Positions 19,031 through 28,342 of a DNA stretch of 64,000 bases are shown piece by piece; the stretch's first letter is position 1; each line of letters opens with the position of its first letter. Under the pieces are notes generated by a model. The model was not told the DNA's origin and ran no database searches. It worked only from the letters and a program-made list of their open reading frames with translations. The DNA lies in the NCBI RefSeq assembly GCF_040719145.1, contig NZ_JBFDUZ010000004.1, positions 310,001 to 374,000 on the forward strand. Direction: 5' to 3'. Origin of the DNA: Paenibacillus sp. JQZ6Y-1. GTDB taxonomy: Bacteria; Bacillota; Bacilli; Paenibacillales; Paenibacillaceae. The translations under genes and the position numbers were made by a program.

Positions 19031-19160
19031 TCAGGTCATTTGCTCATCGCGTAGAATCCATGAGTCGGTTGGTGCATGATGATTGGTATCGTACGATGTG
19101 TTGGAGCAAGCAACATGGTGTTCGTTTCGGCATGTCTCAATCGCAAACGATCTGTACTTC

Positions 19161-19200
19161 AAGGAGAACCGAGCTGACATAGACGGTGCTCCTTTTATTT
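19161..19200 (+). terminator. Terminator after the RodA/FtsW-type gene
   Basis: AAGGAGAACCG pairs with CGGTGCTCCTT (one mismatch), 12-nt loop, followed by TTATTT. Confidence 0.7.
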
Positions 19201-19272
19201 TGAATATATAACTATCGCCTATAGATGCCATCATAAAACAGCAGAGAGATGAGGATAGGAGGGTTGCCAATC

Positions 19273-20430
19273 ATGAACGACGAAGGACAATCATTGTCAC
19301 AGTCACAGTCACAGTCACAGTCACAGTCACAGTCACAGTCACAGTCACACTCGAGTGATGCTGGGCAGATACCATCATTTACAATCTGGCAGCTGACGCA
19401 GCAGAATCGTGATCAGCAGCTGGCAGAAGCTGGAGCCGTTCTAGCACAGGGCGGTGTAGTCGCTTTTCCAACAGAAACGGTTTATGGTCTTGGCGCTGAT
19501 GCAGGCAACACGTCGGCAGTGGAAGCAGTATTTGCCGCCAAAGGCAGACCGTCGGATAATCCGTTAATTGTACACATTTCGCAGAATCATCAGCTGGATG
19601 CGCTGGTACAGCGGGTGCTGCCAATGGAGCGTCAATTGATGGATGCCTTCTGGCCCGGACCGCTTACATTGGTTATGCCAGTCATAGATGGTGTATTATC
19701 GCCACGTGTCACCGCTGGATTGGGTACGGTCGGTGTACGGATGCCGAATCATACCGTGGCGCTGTCACTCATTACGGCTTCTGGTAAACCGCTAGCAGCA
19801 CCGAGCGCCAATCGTTCAGGGCGTCCTAGCCCAACAACGGCTGCTCATGTAGCGGATGATCTGGCAGGTCGAATTGACGGTATCGTTGATGGCGGTGAAG
19901 CGGGTGTCGGTGTAGAATCTACCGTCATTCAGGTGCAGGACAATGGCGCTGTGCTGATTTTACGACCGGGCGGAATTACGCGTGAGCAATTGCTCACCAT
20001 CGCTACCGATGTACAGCTTGATCCCGGCTTGGCAGGCGTCTCGGCTGAGACGAAACCTATATCGCCGGGGATGAAGTATACGCATTATGCACCGCGTGGC
20101 AGTATGAGCATCGTTACCGGTAGCAATCAGGCGCGTGTATGTGCATGGATACAGCAACAGTTACTGGATGCGCAGCAACGTGGGGAGCAGGTTGGTGTGC
20201 TAACGTTTGACGAGGATATGACCGATTATGGTACGGCATTGCGTTTGTCACTTGGCAGTGTAGACCAGCCAGAGCAGGCGGCAAGCCGATTGTATGGTAG
20301 CCTGCGTACGTTTGACGACCATCATATTACGTATATTTTGGCACAGGGCTGTTCAGAGGATGGCGTTGGCTTGGCAGTGATGAACCGCTTGTCCAAAGCG
20401 GCAGGTGGTCAGATTTTCACGGTGGAGTAA
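19273..20430 (+). CDS. L-threonylcarbamoyladenylate synthase, long Sua5/YwlC type
   Basis: A 385-residue enzyme making threonylcarbamoyl-AMP for the t6A37 modification of ANN-decoding tRNAs. The YrdC core begins near residue 45 with the FPTETVYGLGADA block and the KGRPSDNPLIVHI signature at about 85-100, followed by APSANRSGRPSPTTA. The C-terminal Sua5 domain starts after the ISPGMKYTHYAP linker. The start is ATG 19273, 9 nt after AGGAGGG; an ATG at 19249 lies upstream of that site. The N-terminus carries eight Ser-Gln dipeptides encoded by a hexanucleotide repeat, absent from ordinary family members. Confidence 0.93.
   Translation: MNDEGQSLSQSQSQSQSQSQSQSQSHSSDAGQIPSFTIWQLTQQNRDQQLAEAGAVLAQGGVVAFPTETVYGLGADAGNTSAVEAVFAAKGRPSDNPLIVHISQNHQLDALVQRVLPMERQLMDAFWPGPLTLVMPVIDGVLSPRVTAGLGTVGVRMPNHTVALSLITASGKPLAAPSANRSGRPSPTTAAHVADDLAGRIDGIVDGGEAGVGVESTVIQVQDNGAVLILRPGGITREQLLTIATDVQLDPGLAGVSAETKPISPGMKYTHYAPRGSMSIVTGSNQARVCAWIQQQLLDAQQRGEQVGVLTFDEDMTDYGTALRLSLGSVDQPEQAASRLYGSLRTFDDHHITYILAQGCSEDGVGLAVMNRLSKAAGGQIFTVE
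19297..19350 (+). repeat. Hexanucleotide microsatellite (TCACAG)8
   Basis: Eight perfect TCACAG units (19297-19344) plus one TCACAC unit, in frame inside the sua5 N-terminus and coding for Ser-Gln repeats. Copy-number change would lengthen or shorten the protein without a frameshift. Confidence 0.95.
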
Positions 20431-20467
20431 GTACACCCTGCGAAGTAGTGTACCGGTAAGCAGAGTC

Positions 20468-20476
20468 TGCTATAAT
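20468..20476 (+). promoter_or_regulatory. Candidate extended -10 promoter
   Basis: TGCTATAAT lies 63 nt before the phosphatase start, with no recognisable -35. Confidence 0.4.
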
Positions 20477-20539
20477 GAATGACACGGAAGACCGCCCTAT
20501 GGGATGGAAACCGAATTTGAAGGAACGGGAGGTATGAGC

Positions 20540-21127
20540 ATGCACCATATTTTGTTCGTATGTACCGGTAATACCTGCCGCAGCCCAATGGCAGAAGGCT
20601 TTATGCGGAAACTGGCAAAGGAGCGCGGCATACCTGTTGACGTCCGTTCCGCCGGCGTCGCTGCCGTGGATGGCATGTCTGTATCACGTCATGCGGAAGC
20701 GGTGCTGCATGATCATCAGATTTATGATCAGCTGACTTCATCCTCATTAACATCAACGACTATACATTGGGCAGATCTGATTCTGACGTTAACGGGCAGC
20801 CATAAGCAGCAGGTGCTGCGCCGTTTTCCACAGGCTGCCGGCAAAATATATACACTCAAGGAATACGTGGAAAATGACGCTTCTGTCATCGCTGATCTGG
20901 AGGAACTGGACAGTCTGCATGCCGGTATCGAGATCAATCGTGCATTGGGTGGTACGATGGATTCCGCCGATTATGAGCGGTTAATCGAAATTCAGCAGCG
21001 CATTCCCGGCTTTGATATTGTGGACCCTTATGGTGGTACGCGCGACGATTACGAATACGCGGCAGCCGACATTCGCGCTGCACTGGAAAAGCTGCTTGAT
21101 AAGCTGGAAGCGTATCGTCCGCAATAA
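20540..21127 (+). CDS. Low molecular weight protein phosphatase (YwlE-like)
   Basis: A 195-residue cytosolic phosphatase of the LMW-PTP family. The catalytic P-loop CTGNTCRSP has Cys8 and Arg14 (CX5R), and the general-acid Asp is in VDPYGGTRDDY near residue 162. The Thr two residues before the P-loop Cys-Arg pair end (GNTCR) is the pattern of YwlE-type arginine phosphatases, and the genomic position equals that of ywlE in Bacillus subtilis. The start is placed at ATG 20540, 7 nt after GGGAGG; ATG 20534 lies too close to that site. Substrate preference for phospho-arginine is inferred. Confidence 0.88.
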   Translation: MHHILFVCTGNTCRSPMAEGFMRKLAKERGIPVDVRSAGVAAVDGMSVSRHAEAVLHDHQIYDQLTSSSLTSTTIHWADLILTLTGSHKQQVLRRFPQAAGKIYTLKEYVENDASVIADLEELDSLHAGIEINRALGGTMDSADYERLIEIQQRIPGFDIVDPYGGTRDDYEYAAADIRAALEKLLDKLEAYRPQ

Positions 21128-21471
21128 TTTTATTTTTTAAATGAATCCAGTTGATTTTCCAAAAAACATGCCTTATGATGGAAGCACAAAGACAGATCCG
21201 ATGTAACTGGCGACAAAAGTGGAACCTAACCACAATGGAGCATCGGAACATACGGCCGGTCGCCTGGGCAAAGAGCAGATACACAGTGAGATTCCTGTGT
21301 GTCCTGCTCTTTTTTTGGTCTTTTGGGCATTTTTTCATGAAGCGGCGATGTGTTTTACAAAGTAATGTCGCCGTCGCATCTTCTCCGCGCTATAATGATA
21401 CTACATGGCAGGTGAACAGCCTGCACGGCTGCAAGCTGGTGATCCTATAGCTGCACAAGGAGGCAAAGATC
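21128..21471. other. Gap between the phosphatase and ywlG genes
   Basis: The gap contains the phosphatase terminator (21270-21317) and a TATAAT at 21391-21396, without a good -35, that may start ywlG transcription. No small gene was seen. Confidence 0.5.
21270..21317 (+). terminator. Terminator after the phosphatase gene
   Basis: AAAGAGCAG plus ACACAG pairs with CTGTGT plus CTGCTCTTT, interrupted by one 2-nt mismatch, followed by a run of seven T. Confidence 0.85.
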
Positions 21472-22059
21472 ATGAAAGATGACGAGAAGATCGCTGCCAT
21501 TCGGCGCGATGCGGCACTGATTACCCGTGAGGTGGCGGAAGCTGCTAGTCTGGGACCGGATCGAATTCTGGTCATTGGCGCAAGCACAAGCGAGATTGCC
21601 GGAAAGCATATCGGCACATCTGGTACATTGGATATTGCTGAAGCGCTAGTGGAAGGCATTCGCGACGTACAACGCGAGTTTGGCTTTCAACTCGCTTTTC
21701 AATGCTGTGAGCATCTGAATCGTGCGCTTGTCGTGGAACGCTCCAGTCTGGATCGATACAACTGGACAGAGGTCGCTGCTGTACCGATTCCCAAAGCGGG
21801 CGGCTCCATGGCGGCATATGTGTACCAGACCGCTTCAGATCCATGTCTGGCGGAAAGCATCGAAGCCCATGCGGGCATTGATATTGGAGAGACGTTAATC
21901 GGAATGCATTTGAAACATGTTGCTGTGCCTTACCGCACCAGCCTGCGTCAGCTTGGTGAAGCCAGAGTGAATGCTGCACGTACCCGCCCCAAATTGATTG
22001 GCGGCGAACGCGCGGTTTATACACCACAACCTTCAGCTGACGGCGGAGCGTGCGATTGA
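21472..22059 (+). CDS. YwlG family protein (TIGR01440, DUF436)
   Basis: A 195-residue protein of a conserved Firmicute family without an experimentally assigned function. Recognisable are the LVIGASTSEIAGKHIG segment near residues 33-48, the CCEHLNRALVVER block (about 77-89) and the C-terminal RPKLIGGERAVYTP. It sits directly before glyA, as ywlG does in Bacillus. AAGGAGG precedes ATG 21472. Only the family call is supported. Confidence 0.92.
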   Translation: MKDDEKIAAIRRDAALITREVAEAASLGPDRILVIGASTSEIAGKHIGTSGTLDIAEALVEGIRDVQREFGFQLAFQCCEHLNRALVVERSSLDRYNWTEVAAVPIPKAGGSMAAYVYQTASDPCLAESIEAHAGIDIGETLIGMHLKHVAVPYRTSLRQLGEARVNAARTRPKLIGGERAVYTPQPSADGGACD

Positions 22060-22129
22060 TAGGACATGCCTGAGCGCATGCACAATGTCACTTGACGAAT
22101 AATGAACATGATCAGGGGGAAAATGAACA

Positions 22130-23380
22130 ATGATGGAGCAACTGAGAAACAATGATCCGGCTGTACTGGAAGCAATGGGACTGGAACTGAAACGCCAACG
22201 CGACAATATCGAGCTGATTGCATCTGAGAATATCGTCAGCGAAGCGGTTATGGAAGCAATGGGTTCTGTACTCACAAACAAATACGCTGAAGGCTACCCG
22301 GGCAAACGTTACTATGGTGGCTGTGAGCATGTCGACATCGTAGAAGACATCGCACGCGACCGTGCGAAAGAACTGTTCGGTGCGGAGCATGTAAACGTAC
22401 AGCCTCACTCCGGTGCACAGGCGAATATGGCGGTATATCTGGCAGCACTGAAGCCGGGTGACACAGTACTCGGTATGAATCTGGCGCATGGTGGTCACTT
22501 GACACACGGTAGCCCAGTGAACGCATCCGGTTTGCTGTACAACTTCGTTGCTTACGGTGTACGCGAAGATAACTTCCTGATCGATTATGATGACGTGCGT
22601 AAAGCGGCGTTCAAGCATCGTCCTCGTCTGATCGTAGCTGGTGCAAGTGCGTATCCGCGTACGATTGATTTTGAAGCATTGGCTTCTATCGCTAACGATG
22701 TAGGCGCATTGTTCATGGTCGATATGGCGCATATCGCTGGTCTGGTAGCAGCGGGCGAACACCCAAGCCCTGTGCCACATGCTCATTTCGTAACCACAAC
22801 AACACACAAAACATTGCGCGGACCACGTGGCGGTCTGATCATCTGCCGCAAGCCGTGGGCAGCTGCAATCGACAAAGCTGTATTCCCAGGTACACAGGGC
22901 GGACCACTGATGCACGTGATTGCATCCAAAGCGGTTGCACTGGGTGAAGCGCTACAACCTTCGTTCAAAACTTATGCGCAAAATGTAGTGAAAAACGCTA
23001 AAGTATTGGCGGAAACACTAGTAGAAGAAGGTCTGACGATCGTTTCGGGCGGTACCGACAACCATCTGATGCTGGTAGACACACGTAGCGTAAACATCAC
23101 TGGTAAAGAAGCTGAGCATGTACTGGATTCCGTTGGGATCACAACGAACAAAAATGCTATTCCATTCGATCCAACAAGCCCGTTCATCACTAGTGGTATC
23201 CGTTTGGGTACACCAGCAGCAACATCGCGCGGTATGGACGAAGCAGCGATGAAGAAGATCGGTCAGATCATCGCCGCTACACTGAAAGCTCCTAAAGACG
23301 AAGCAGTACTGGCACAAGCAAGCAAAGATGTAGCTGAACTGACTGCTCAGTTCCCGCTGTATCAACAGATTCAATACTAA
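22130..23380 (+). CDS. glyA: Serine hydroxymethyltransferase
   Basis: A 416-residue PLP enzyme interconverting serine plus tetrahydrofolate and glycine plus methylene-tetrahydrofolate, the main one-carbon source. The PLP-binding Lys227 lies in [14 protein letters not shown]; the N-terminal [11 protein letters not shown] and [13 protein letters not shown] blocks are intact. The start is ATG 22130 (a second ATG follows immediately) after AGGGGG. A strong terminator follows. The gap before it (22060-22129) holds a weak hairpin and two sequences vaguely like PurBox half-sites. Confidence 0.97.
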   Translation: MMEQLRNNDPAVLEAMGLELKRQRDNIELIASENIVSEAVMEAMGSVLTNKYAEGYPGKRYYGGCEHVDIVEDIARDRAKELFGAEHVNVQPHSGAQANMAVYLAALKPGDTVLGMNLAHGGHLTHGSPVNASGLLYNFVAYGVREDNFLIDYDDVRKAAFKHRPRLIVAGASAYPRTIDFEALASIANDVGALFMVDMAHIAGLVAAGEHPSPVPHAHFVTTTTHKTLRGPRGGLIICRKPWAAAIDKAVFPGTQGGPLMHVIASKAVALGEALQPSFKTYAQNVVKNAKVLAETLVEEGLTIVSGGTDNHLMLVDTRSVNITGKEAEHVLDSVGITTNKNAIPFDPTSPFITSGIRLGTPAATSRGMDEAAMKKIGQIIAATLKAPKDEAVLAQASKDVAELTAQFPLYQQIQY

Positions 23381-23518
23381 GTAAACGAATCATGAATTTG
23401 TGCAATTCAGTCTATCATTCCGACTGTTTCGATAAATGATATTCGTCATTGCACATACGTTTCTTTTATAATAAGAAATATGGCATGGGCGGAATAATAA
23501 GCCGCTTCATATGTTAGA

Positions 23519-23556
23519 AAAGCCGACAGATCCGCGATGATCTGCCGGCTTTTTTA
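23519..23556 (+). terminator. Terminator after glyA
   Basis: AAAAGCCG and CAGATC pair with GATCTG and CGGCTTTT, separated by one A-C mismatch, 6-nt loop, then TTTTTT. Confidence 0.85.
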
Positions 23557-23753
23557 TGGCTGGAGGGTGCAATAAATTTTTTGAGAAAAAATAAAAATAA
23601 TTTGCCCCATTCAAGCCATTTCCTATTATAATAGTAAGTACTGGGTGATTTCAGGATAAATACGCTATCATCTGGAAATTGTAAGCGTTATACTACGATA
23701 TTCGAGAATTGCATGAATTCGTCGGAGTTGCTGGTGAAATTGACCTCATGTAA

Positions 23754-23762
23754 TGATATAAT
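23754..23762 (+). promoter_or_regulatory. Candidate extended -10 promoter for upp
   Basis: TGATATAAT lies 123 nt before the upp start. A nearby TTGACC is only 11 nt upstream, too close to act as -35, so recognition would rest on the extended -10. Confidence 0.45.
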
Positions 23763-23885
23763 AGACAAGATTTACGGGGGGAAGTGTGTTCCCCGGTCCT
23801 CAACCTTGCGCCATGTGTTTTGAATACATACGCCACGACAGGACTTACCATTGTTATTATTGAACATATACCGGAGGGACAAATC

Positions 23886-24515
23886 ATGGCAAAACTGGTG
23901 ATATGCGATCACCCTTTGATCCAACACAAACTTACATTTATTCGTGATGTAAACACCAATACGAAGGAATTCCGCGAACTTGTGGACGAAGTAGCTACTT
24001 TGATGGCATTCGAGATTACACGCGATATTCCACTGGAGACCATCCCGGTCGAAACGCCAGTCGTGAAGACGGAAGGTAAAGTCATCTCTGGACGTATGCT
24101 TGGTCTCGTGCCGATTCTGCGCGCCGGTCTAGGTATGGTGGACGGCGTATTGAAACTGCTGCCCGCAGCAAAAGTAGGTCATGTAGGTCTGTTCCGTGAT
24201 CCAGACACGCTGCAACCGGTGGAGTATTATGTGAAGCTTCCAACGGATGTACAGGAGCGTGAGCTGATTGTTATCGATCCGATGCTAGCAACAGGCGGTT
24301 CCGCTATTGCTGCTATCGACGTGCTCAAGAAGCGCGGCTGCACCCAGATCAAAATGATGAACCTGATCGCCGCACCGGAAGGTGTCAAAGCGGTACAGGA
24401 TGCGCATCCTGATGTCGACATTTATGTAGCTGCATTGGATGAGCGTCTGGATGATCACGGTTATATCGTACCGGGTCTTGGCGATGCAGGCGACCGTCTC
24501 TACGGAACTAAGTAA
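23886..24515 (+). CDS. upp: Uracil phosphoribosyltransferase
   Basis: A 209-residue salvage enzyme converting uracil and PRPP to UMP. The PRPP-binding loop [13 protein letters not shown] is near residues 128-140, and the C-terminal uracil-binding [16 protein letters not shown] is intact. ATG 23886 follows GGAGGG by 7 nt; the frame is open upstream to 23784 but without start signals. The length equals the family norm. mnaA begins 21 nt downstream and is probably co-transcribed. Confidence 0.97.
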   Translation: MAKLVICDHPLIQHKLTFIRDVNTNTKEFRELVDEVATLMAFEITRDIPLETIPVETPVVKTEGKVISGRMLGLVPILRAGLGMVDGVLKLLPAAKVGHVGLFRDPDTLQPVEYYVKLPTDVQERELIVIDPMLATGGSAIAAIDVLKKRGCTQIKMMNLIAAPEGVKAVQDAHPDVDIYVAALDERLDDHGYIVPGLGDAGDRLYGTK

Positions 24516-24536
24516 AGCGAGGTATAAACCACAGTT

Positions 24537-25709
24537 ATGAAAAAGATTAAAGTAATGACGATTTTTGGTGTACGTCCCGAAGCAATCAAGATGGCTCCGC
24601 TCATTCTTGAGCTTCAAAAGCATCCAGAGCATATCGAATCGGTCGTCTGTGTAACCGCACAGCACCGCCAGATGCTGGATCAAGTGCTGGAAGTGTTCAA
24701 TATTACGCCGGATTACGATCTGGACGTAATGAAGGATCGCCAGACACTGAACGAGATTTCGATTCGTGTATTGCAGGGATTAGAGCCTGTATTGCGCGAT
24801 GCGAATCCAGACATCGTGCTGGTGCATGGCGATACGCTGACTACATTCTTAGCAAGCTATTCTGCTTTTATGCAACAAATTAGCGTCGGTCACGTGGAAG
24901 CGGGATTGCGTACATGGAACAAAATGTCGCCGTACCCAGAAGAAATGAACCGTCAATTGACTGGTGTACTGGCTGACCTACATTTCTCACCAACGGCATG
25001 GTCCGCAGGCAACTTGCATAAGGAAAATAAGTCTCCGTCAAGCGTGTATATCACAGGCAATACAGTAACAGATGTGTTTCAATATACTGTACAGCCTGAT
25101 TACAGCCATCCGGTACTGCAATGGGCGGAAGGCAAGCGCTTGATCCTGATGACGGCCCACCGCCGTGAATCGCAGGGCGAGCCACACCGCAACATTTTCC
25201 GTGCCGTGAAACGTATTGCTGACGAGTTCGAAGATGTAGCGATTGTGTATCCGGTTCACCCAAGCCCGGCGGTCAAAGAACCAGCGTACGAAATTCTGGG
25301 CAACCACCCGCGCATCAAGCTAATTGATCCGCTTGATGTTGTCGATCTGCATAATTTCTACCCGCATACTCATCTGATTCTGACTGATTCGGGCGGCTTG
25401 CAAGAAGAAGCGCCATCGTTCGGCGTACCGGTGCTTGTTCTGCGCGATACAACCGAGCGTCCAGAAGGTATCGATGCTGGTACGCTGGAGCTGGTTGGTA
25501 CAGATGAAGCCAAAATTTATGAACGTGCTCACGCACTGCTGACAGATCAAGAGCTGTATGCGTCGATGAGTGAAGCAGCGAATCCTTACGGTGATGGGCA
25601 GGCTTCCAAACGAATTGTCAATGCAATTTTGCACCATTATGGTGTTTTGGAAGAGCGTCCCGAAGAATTTCACACAACGTTCAAAAAAGGACCCACAGCC
25701 GTCTTGTGA
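24537..25709 (+). CDS. mnaA: UDP-N-acetylglucosamine 2-epimerase, non-hydrolysing
   Basis: A 390-residue cytosolic enzyme (WecB/MnaA) converting UDP-GlcNAc to UDP-ManNAc for wall polymers. Family blocks are visible: FGVRPEAIKMAPLI at the N-terminus, HGDTLTTFLASYSAF near residue 98, HVEAGLRT near 121, and TDSGGLQEEAPSFGVPVLVLR near 283-303. Its product is the donor for the TagA-type transferase encoded at 45377, so it supplies the wall-polymer pathway although it lies 20 kb away. The start is ATG 24537 with GAGGT 13 nt upstream, rather far. Confidence 0.95.
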   Translation: MKKIKVMTIFGVRPEAIKMAPLILELQKHPEHIESVVCVTAQHRQMLDQVLEVFNITPDYDLDVMKDRQTLNEISIRVLQGLEPVLRDANPDIVLVHGDTLTTFLASYSAFMQQISVGHVEAGLRTWNKMSPYPEEMNRQLTGVLADLHFSPTAWSAGNLHKENKSPSSVYITGNTVTDVFQYTVQPDYSHPVLQWAEGKRLILMTAHRRESQGEPHRNIFRAVKRIADEFEDVAIVYPVHPSPAVKEPAYEILGNHPRIKLIDPLDVVDLHNFYPHTHLILTDSGGLQEEAPSFGVPVLVLRDTTERPEGIDAGTLELVGTDEAKIYERAHALLTDQELYASMSEAANPYGDGQASKRIVNAILHHYGVLEERPEEFHTTFKKGPTAVL

Positions 25710-25818
25710 AAAAGCGGATTGCAGTATACAGTGATACTGTAGGGTACGTGTGATCAAACGCACAGTATCAAGTGATGTTTCGTGAAGACTTTGCGTTAAA
25801 GTGCTAAAGCGAAATGGT

Positions 25819-25848
25819 TTGACAAAGACTTGAACGATTCAGTACAAT
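25819..25848 (+). promoter_or_regulatory. Sigma-A promoter of the atp operon
   Basis: TTGACA and TACAAT are separated by 18 nt, 30 nt before the atpZ ATG. The -35 match is perfect and the -10 is 5 of 6. Confidence 0.8.
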
Positions 25849-25877
25849 GAACTGGGATTCCGAGGGTGGAGTGTGTT

Positions 25878-26123
25878 ATGACAGGACAACAACAGCGCAA
25901 ACCGGACGGTTCATCGCCTTGGAAGGCGGTTGGATTGGTGAGTGCGATCGGTATCGATCTGACTGTGTGCACACTTGCCGGATTCTGGTTTGGTTCTTGG
26001 CTGGACCGAATGTGGAATGGCTCAGGAATCGGTATTGCCATCGGTGTGCTTGCAGGTTTGTTTGCAGGCATTGTAGGTATCATTGTCATCATTAAGAAAA
26101 TAGTGGGGGAACCGAATGAATGA
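25878..26123 (+). CDS. AtpZ/AtpI family small membrane protein
   Basis: An 81-residue protein with two membrane helices (about residues 18-40 and 48-72) at the head of the atp operon. Position, size and the GFWFGSWLDRMWN loop fit the AtpZ family, thought to assist Mg uptake or c-ring assembly. The start is ATG 25878, 7 nt after GGTGGAG; an ATG at 25866 would add four residues but lacks spacing. It overlaps the following gene by 8 nt. Confidence 0.82.
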   Translation: MTGQQQRKPDGSSPWKAVGLVSAIGIDLTVCTLAGFWFGSWLDRMWNGSGIGIAIGVLAGLFAGIVGIIVIIKKIVGEPNE

Positions 26124-26535
26124 AATACCAGCGTACATTTATTGGCTGACCCGGACCACCTTTGTTTTTCTCGCGCTTTGTTTCCTTGCTGTCGCATTGC
26201 TTCCGGAATACCGTCCCATCGCCTTTGGGCTGATTGTGGGCTCGGCGGTTAGCTTCGTGAATACGAAGTATTTAGCCAAAAAGGTGCAAAAGATGACCGA
26301 TGAGGCAGCAAGCGGTACAGGAAAGAGATTCAAAGGATTGGGATTTGCACAGCGGGCGGCTTTTTCGATTGGTGCCGTTATTCTTGCAGTCGAGTTTCCA
26401 AAGGTGTTTGAGATTCATGCACTTGCTGGAAGCCTTGTATTTGCACCGTTTGCACTTGTCATTATCGGCTTTATCCTTTCTCGCCGCGAAAACAAGCTGA
26501 ACTCCGATAACGAAAGGGGTGAGAAAAATGCATGA
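26116..26535 (+). CDS. atpI: ATP synthase subunit I
   Basis: A 139-residue protein with four hydrophobic segments matching the ATP synthase I family, a c-ring assembly chaperone. A short polar loop with KKVQKMTDEAAS separates the two helical pairs. ATG 26116 overlaps atpZ by 8 nt, and the gene overlaps atpB by 8 nt, indicating translational coupling. Confidence 0.85.
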   Translation: MNEIPAYIYWLTRTTFVFLALCFLAVALLPEYRPIAFGLIVGSAVSFVNTKYLAKKVQKMTDEAASGTGKRFKGLGFAQRAAFSIGAVILAVEFPKVFEIHALAGSLVFAPFALVIIGFILSRRENKLNSDNERGEKNA

Positions 26536-27328
26536 AGCACCGATAGTTCAGATTGCAGGTTTAAATTTTGACCTTGCACTGATTCTAACCGTAATTGTAA
26601 GTGGTATCATTGTATTTGCACTAGCAAAGCTGGCTACTCGCAATCTATCTGTAGAGAATCCAGGCAAGCTGCAAAACTTTATGGAATGGGTAGTTGAATT
26701 CGTACAGGGTTTGATCTCCAGTACGATGGACTATAAAAAGGGAGCACCGTTCTTATCGCTCGGTCTGACATTGATTATGTTTATTTTTGTCAGTAACATG
26801 CTCGGTCTACCGCTTGTCGTTCCGTTCAAGTATACAGACCCTGCAGCAGCTAATTTCTTCGGTCTGCCGCTCACATCGGTTCTCGATGGATTGAGTTCAG
26901 GCAAAGAGTATGTTGAGGTAGGCTGGTGGAAATCACCAACCGCTGACGCTGCATCCGCAATGGGATTAGCACTGATCGTATTCGTTCTGGTTCACTTCTT
27001 GGGTATTGTGAAGAATCCGAAGCACTATTTCGGTCATTACTTCAAACCGTTCTTCTTCTTCTTCCCAATCAACTTGATCGAGCAGTTCTCGAAACTGTTG
27101 ACACACGGAATGCGTCTATTCGGTAATATTTTTGCCGGTGAGGTTTTGATTTCCGTATTGCTCAAAATGTCGACACTGTGGTTCGGAGTAGGAGCAGTTG
27201 CCTCTGTACTGGGCTTGATCGTATGGCAAGGATTCAGTATCTTTGTTGGTACAATCCAAGCTTTCGTTTTCACCATTCTGGCTATGGTATACATATCGCA
27301 ATCGCTGGAGACGGATGAGGATCATTAA
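26528..27328 (+). CDS. atpB: ATP synthase Fo subunit a
   Basis: A 266-residue membrane subunit forming the proton half-channels against the c-ring. The essential Arg lies in the helix GMRLFGNIFAGEVL (near residue 200), and the last helix IQAFVFTILAMVYISQSLE is conserved. The start is ATG 26528 after GGGGTG; a GTG at 26519 overlaps that site. Length and topology are normal. Confidence 0.96.
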   Translation: MHEAPIVQIAGLNFDLALILTVIVSGIIVFALAKLATRNLSVENPGKLQNFMEWVVEFVQGLISSTMDYKKGAPFLSLGLTLIMFIFVSNMLGLPLVVPFKYTDPAAANFFGLPLTSVLDGLSSGKEYVEVGWWKSPTADAASAMGLALIVFVLVHFLGIVKNPKHYFGHYFKPFFFFFPINLIEQFSKLLTHGMRLFGNIFAGEVLISVLLKMSTLWFGVGAVASVLGLIVWQGFSIFVGTIQAFVFTILAMVYISQSLETDEDH

Positions 27329-27359
27329 CTCATTATCGACTTTTGAGAGCGCATTTTGA

Positions 27360-27698
<339 letters not shown>

Positions 27699-27721
27699 TC
27701 AAAGAACAAATAACTGGCGGG

Positions 27722-27751
27722 GAAGGCCACAGCCATCCGCGCCTTCTTTTT
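27722..27751 (+). terminator. Possible partial terminator between atpE and atpF
   Basis: GAAGGC (27722-27727) pairs with GCCTTC (27741-27746) around a 13-nt loop, extendable by G-U pairs, followed by TTTTT. It sits inside the operon 24 nt after atpE, so it may attenuate rather than end transcription. Confidence 0.5.
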
Positions 27752-27856
27752 AGCGTAAGTGTGCGTGAAGTCATAGGATTCGGATGATATCTTCATTGCT
27801 CTTCATTAATATCATGTTATTTCGATTTGGAAGTTTCGGGGAAGGAGTGAACTGAT

Positions 27857-28342
27857 TTGCATTTTGAATGGACTAACCTTGTGATCGTGATCGTTGCGTT
27901 TCTGATCCTGTACTGGCTCTTGAACCGTTATGCATTTGGTCCGCTGTTTTCGGTGATGGAAAAACGCCGCGAACTGATCAAGCAGCAGATGGACGAAGCA
28001 GCTCAGACGCGCAATCAGGCAACTCAATATGTAGAAGAACAAAAAGTGGCTTTGCAGCAGGCACGTAAAGATGCTCAGGATATTCTTGAGCAAGCTCGTC
28101 AAACGAGCAACAGCCAAGCTGAACAGCTGATCAACCAAGCAAAAGAAGAATCGCTGCGTCTCAAAAACGAGGCTGCTCGCGATATCGAGAACGAGAAAAA
28201 CAAAGCCGTGGCTGCACTGCGCAGCGAAATCGGTGCTGTTTCCGTACAAATCGCTTCCAAAGTGCTGCAAAAAGAAGTTGATCCAAAAGCGCAGGAACAA
28301 CTGGTGGATGATTACCTGAAAGACGTAGGGATCAGACAATGA
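27857..28342 (+). CDS. atpF: ATP synthase Fo subunit b
   Basis: A 161-residue stator subunit: one N-terminal membrane helix (about residues 5-24) followed by a long charged helix forming the peripheral stalk dimer (ARKDAQDILEQARQTSN region). The start is TTG 27857, 9 nt after AAGGAG, and the encoded HFEWTNLVIVIVAFLILYWLL opening fits the family. Its stop overlaps the atpH ATG. Confidence 0.94.
   Translation: MHFEWTNLVIVIVAFLILYWLLNRYAFGPLFSVMEKRRELIKQQMDEAAQTRNQATQYVEEQKVALQQARKDAQDILEQARQTSNSQAEQLINQAKEESLRLKNEAARDIENEKNKAVAALRSEIGAVSVQIASKVLQKEVDPKAQEQLVDDYLKDVGIRQ

Larger units (their letters stand above)
23381..23885. other. Gap between glyA and upp
   Basis: About 500 nt, AT-rich. It holds the glyA terminator, a weak promoter-like pair (TTGCCC-N19-TATAAT, 23602-23632), an extended -10 (23754-23762) and a short hairpin GGGGAA/TTCCCC (23778-23794) in the presumed upp leader. 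No gene was seen. Confidence 0.5.

Noticed and set aside
19031-19270. Possible 79-residue minus-strand protein between the RodA-type gene and sua5
   Set aside because: No start signals and it overlaps the terminator.
19297-19350. CRISPR or mobile-element repeat
   Set aside because: The repeats are contiguous hexamers in a coding frame without spacers.
22091-22113. PurBox-like half-sites before glyA
   Set aside because: CGAAT and TGAAC resemble half-sites and glyA is PurR-controlled in Bacillus subtilis, but the match and spacing are too poor to claim.
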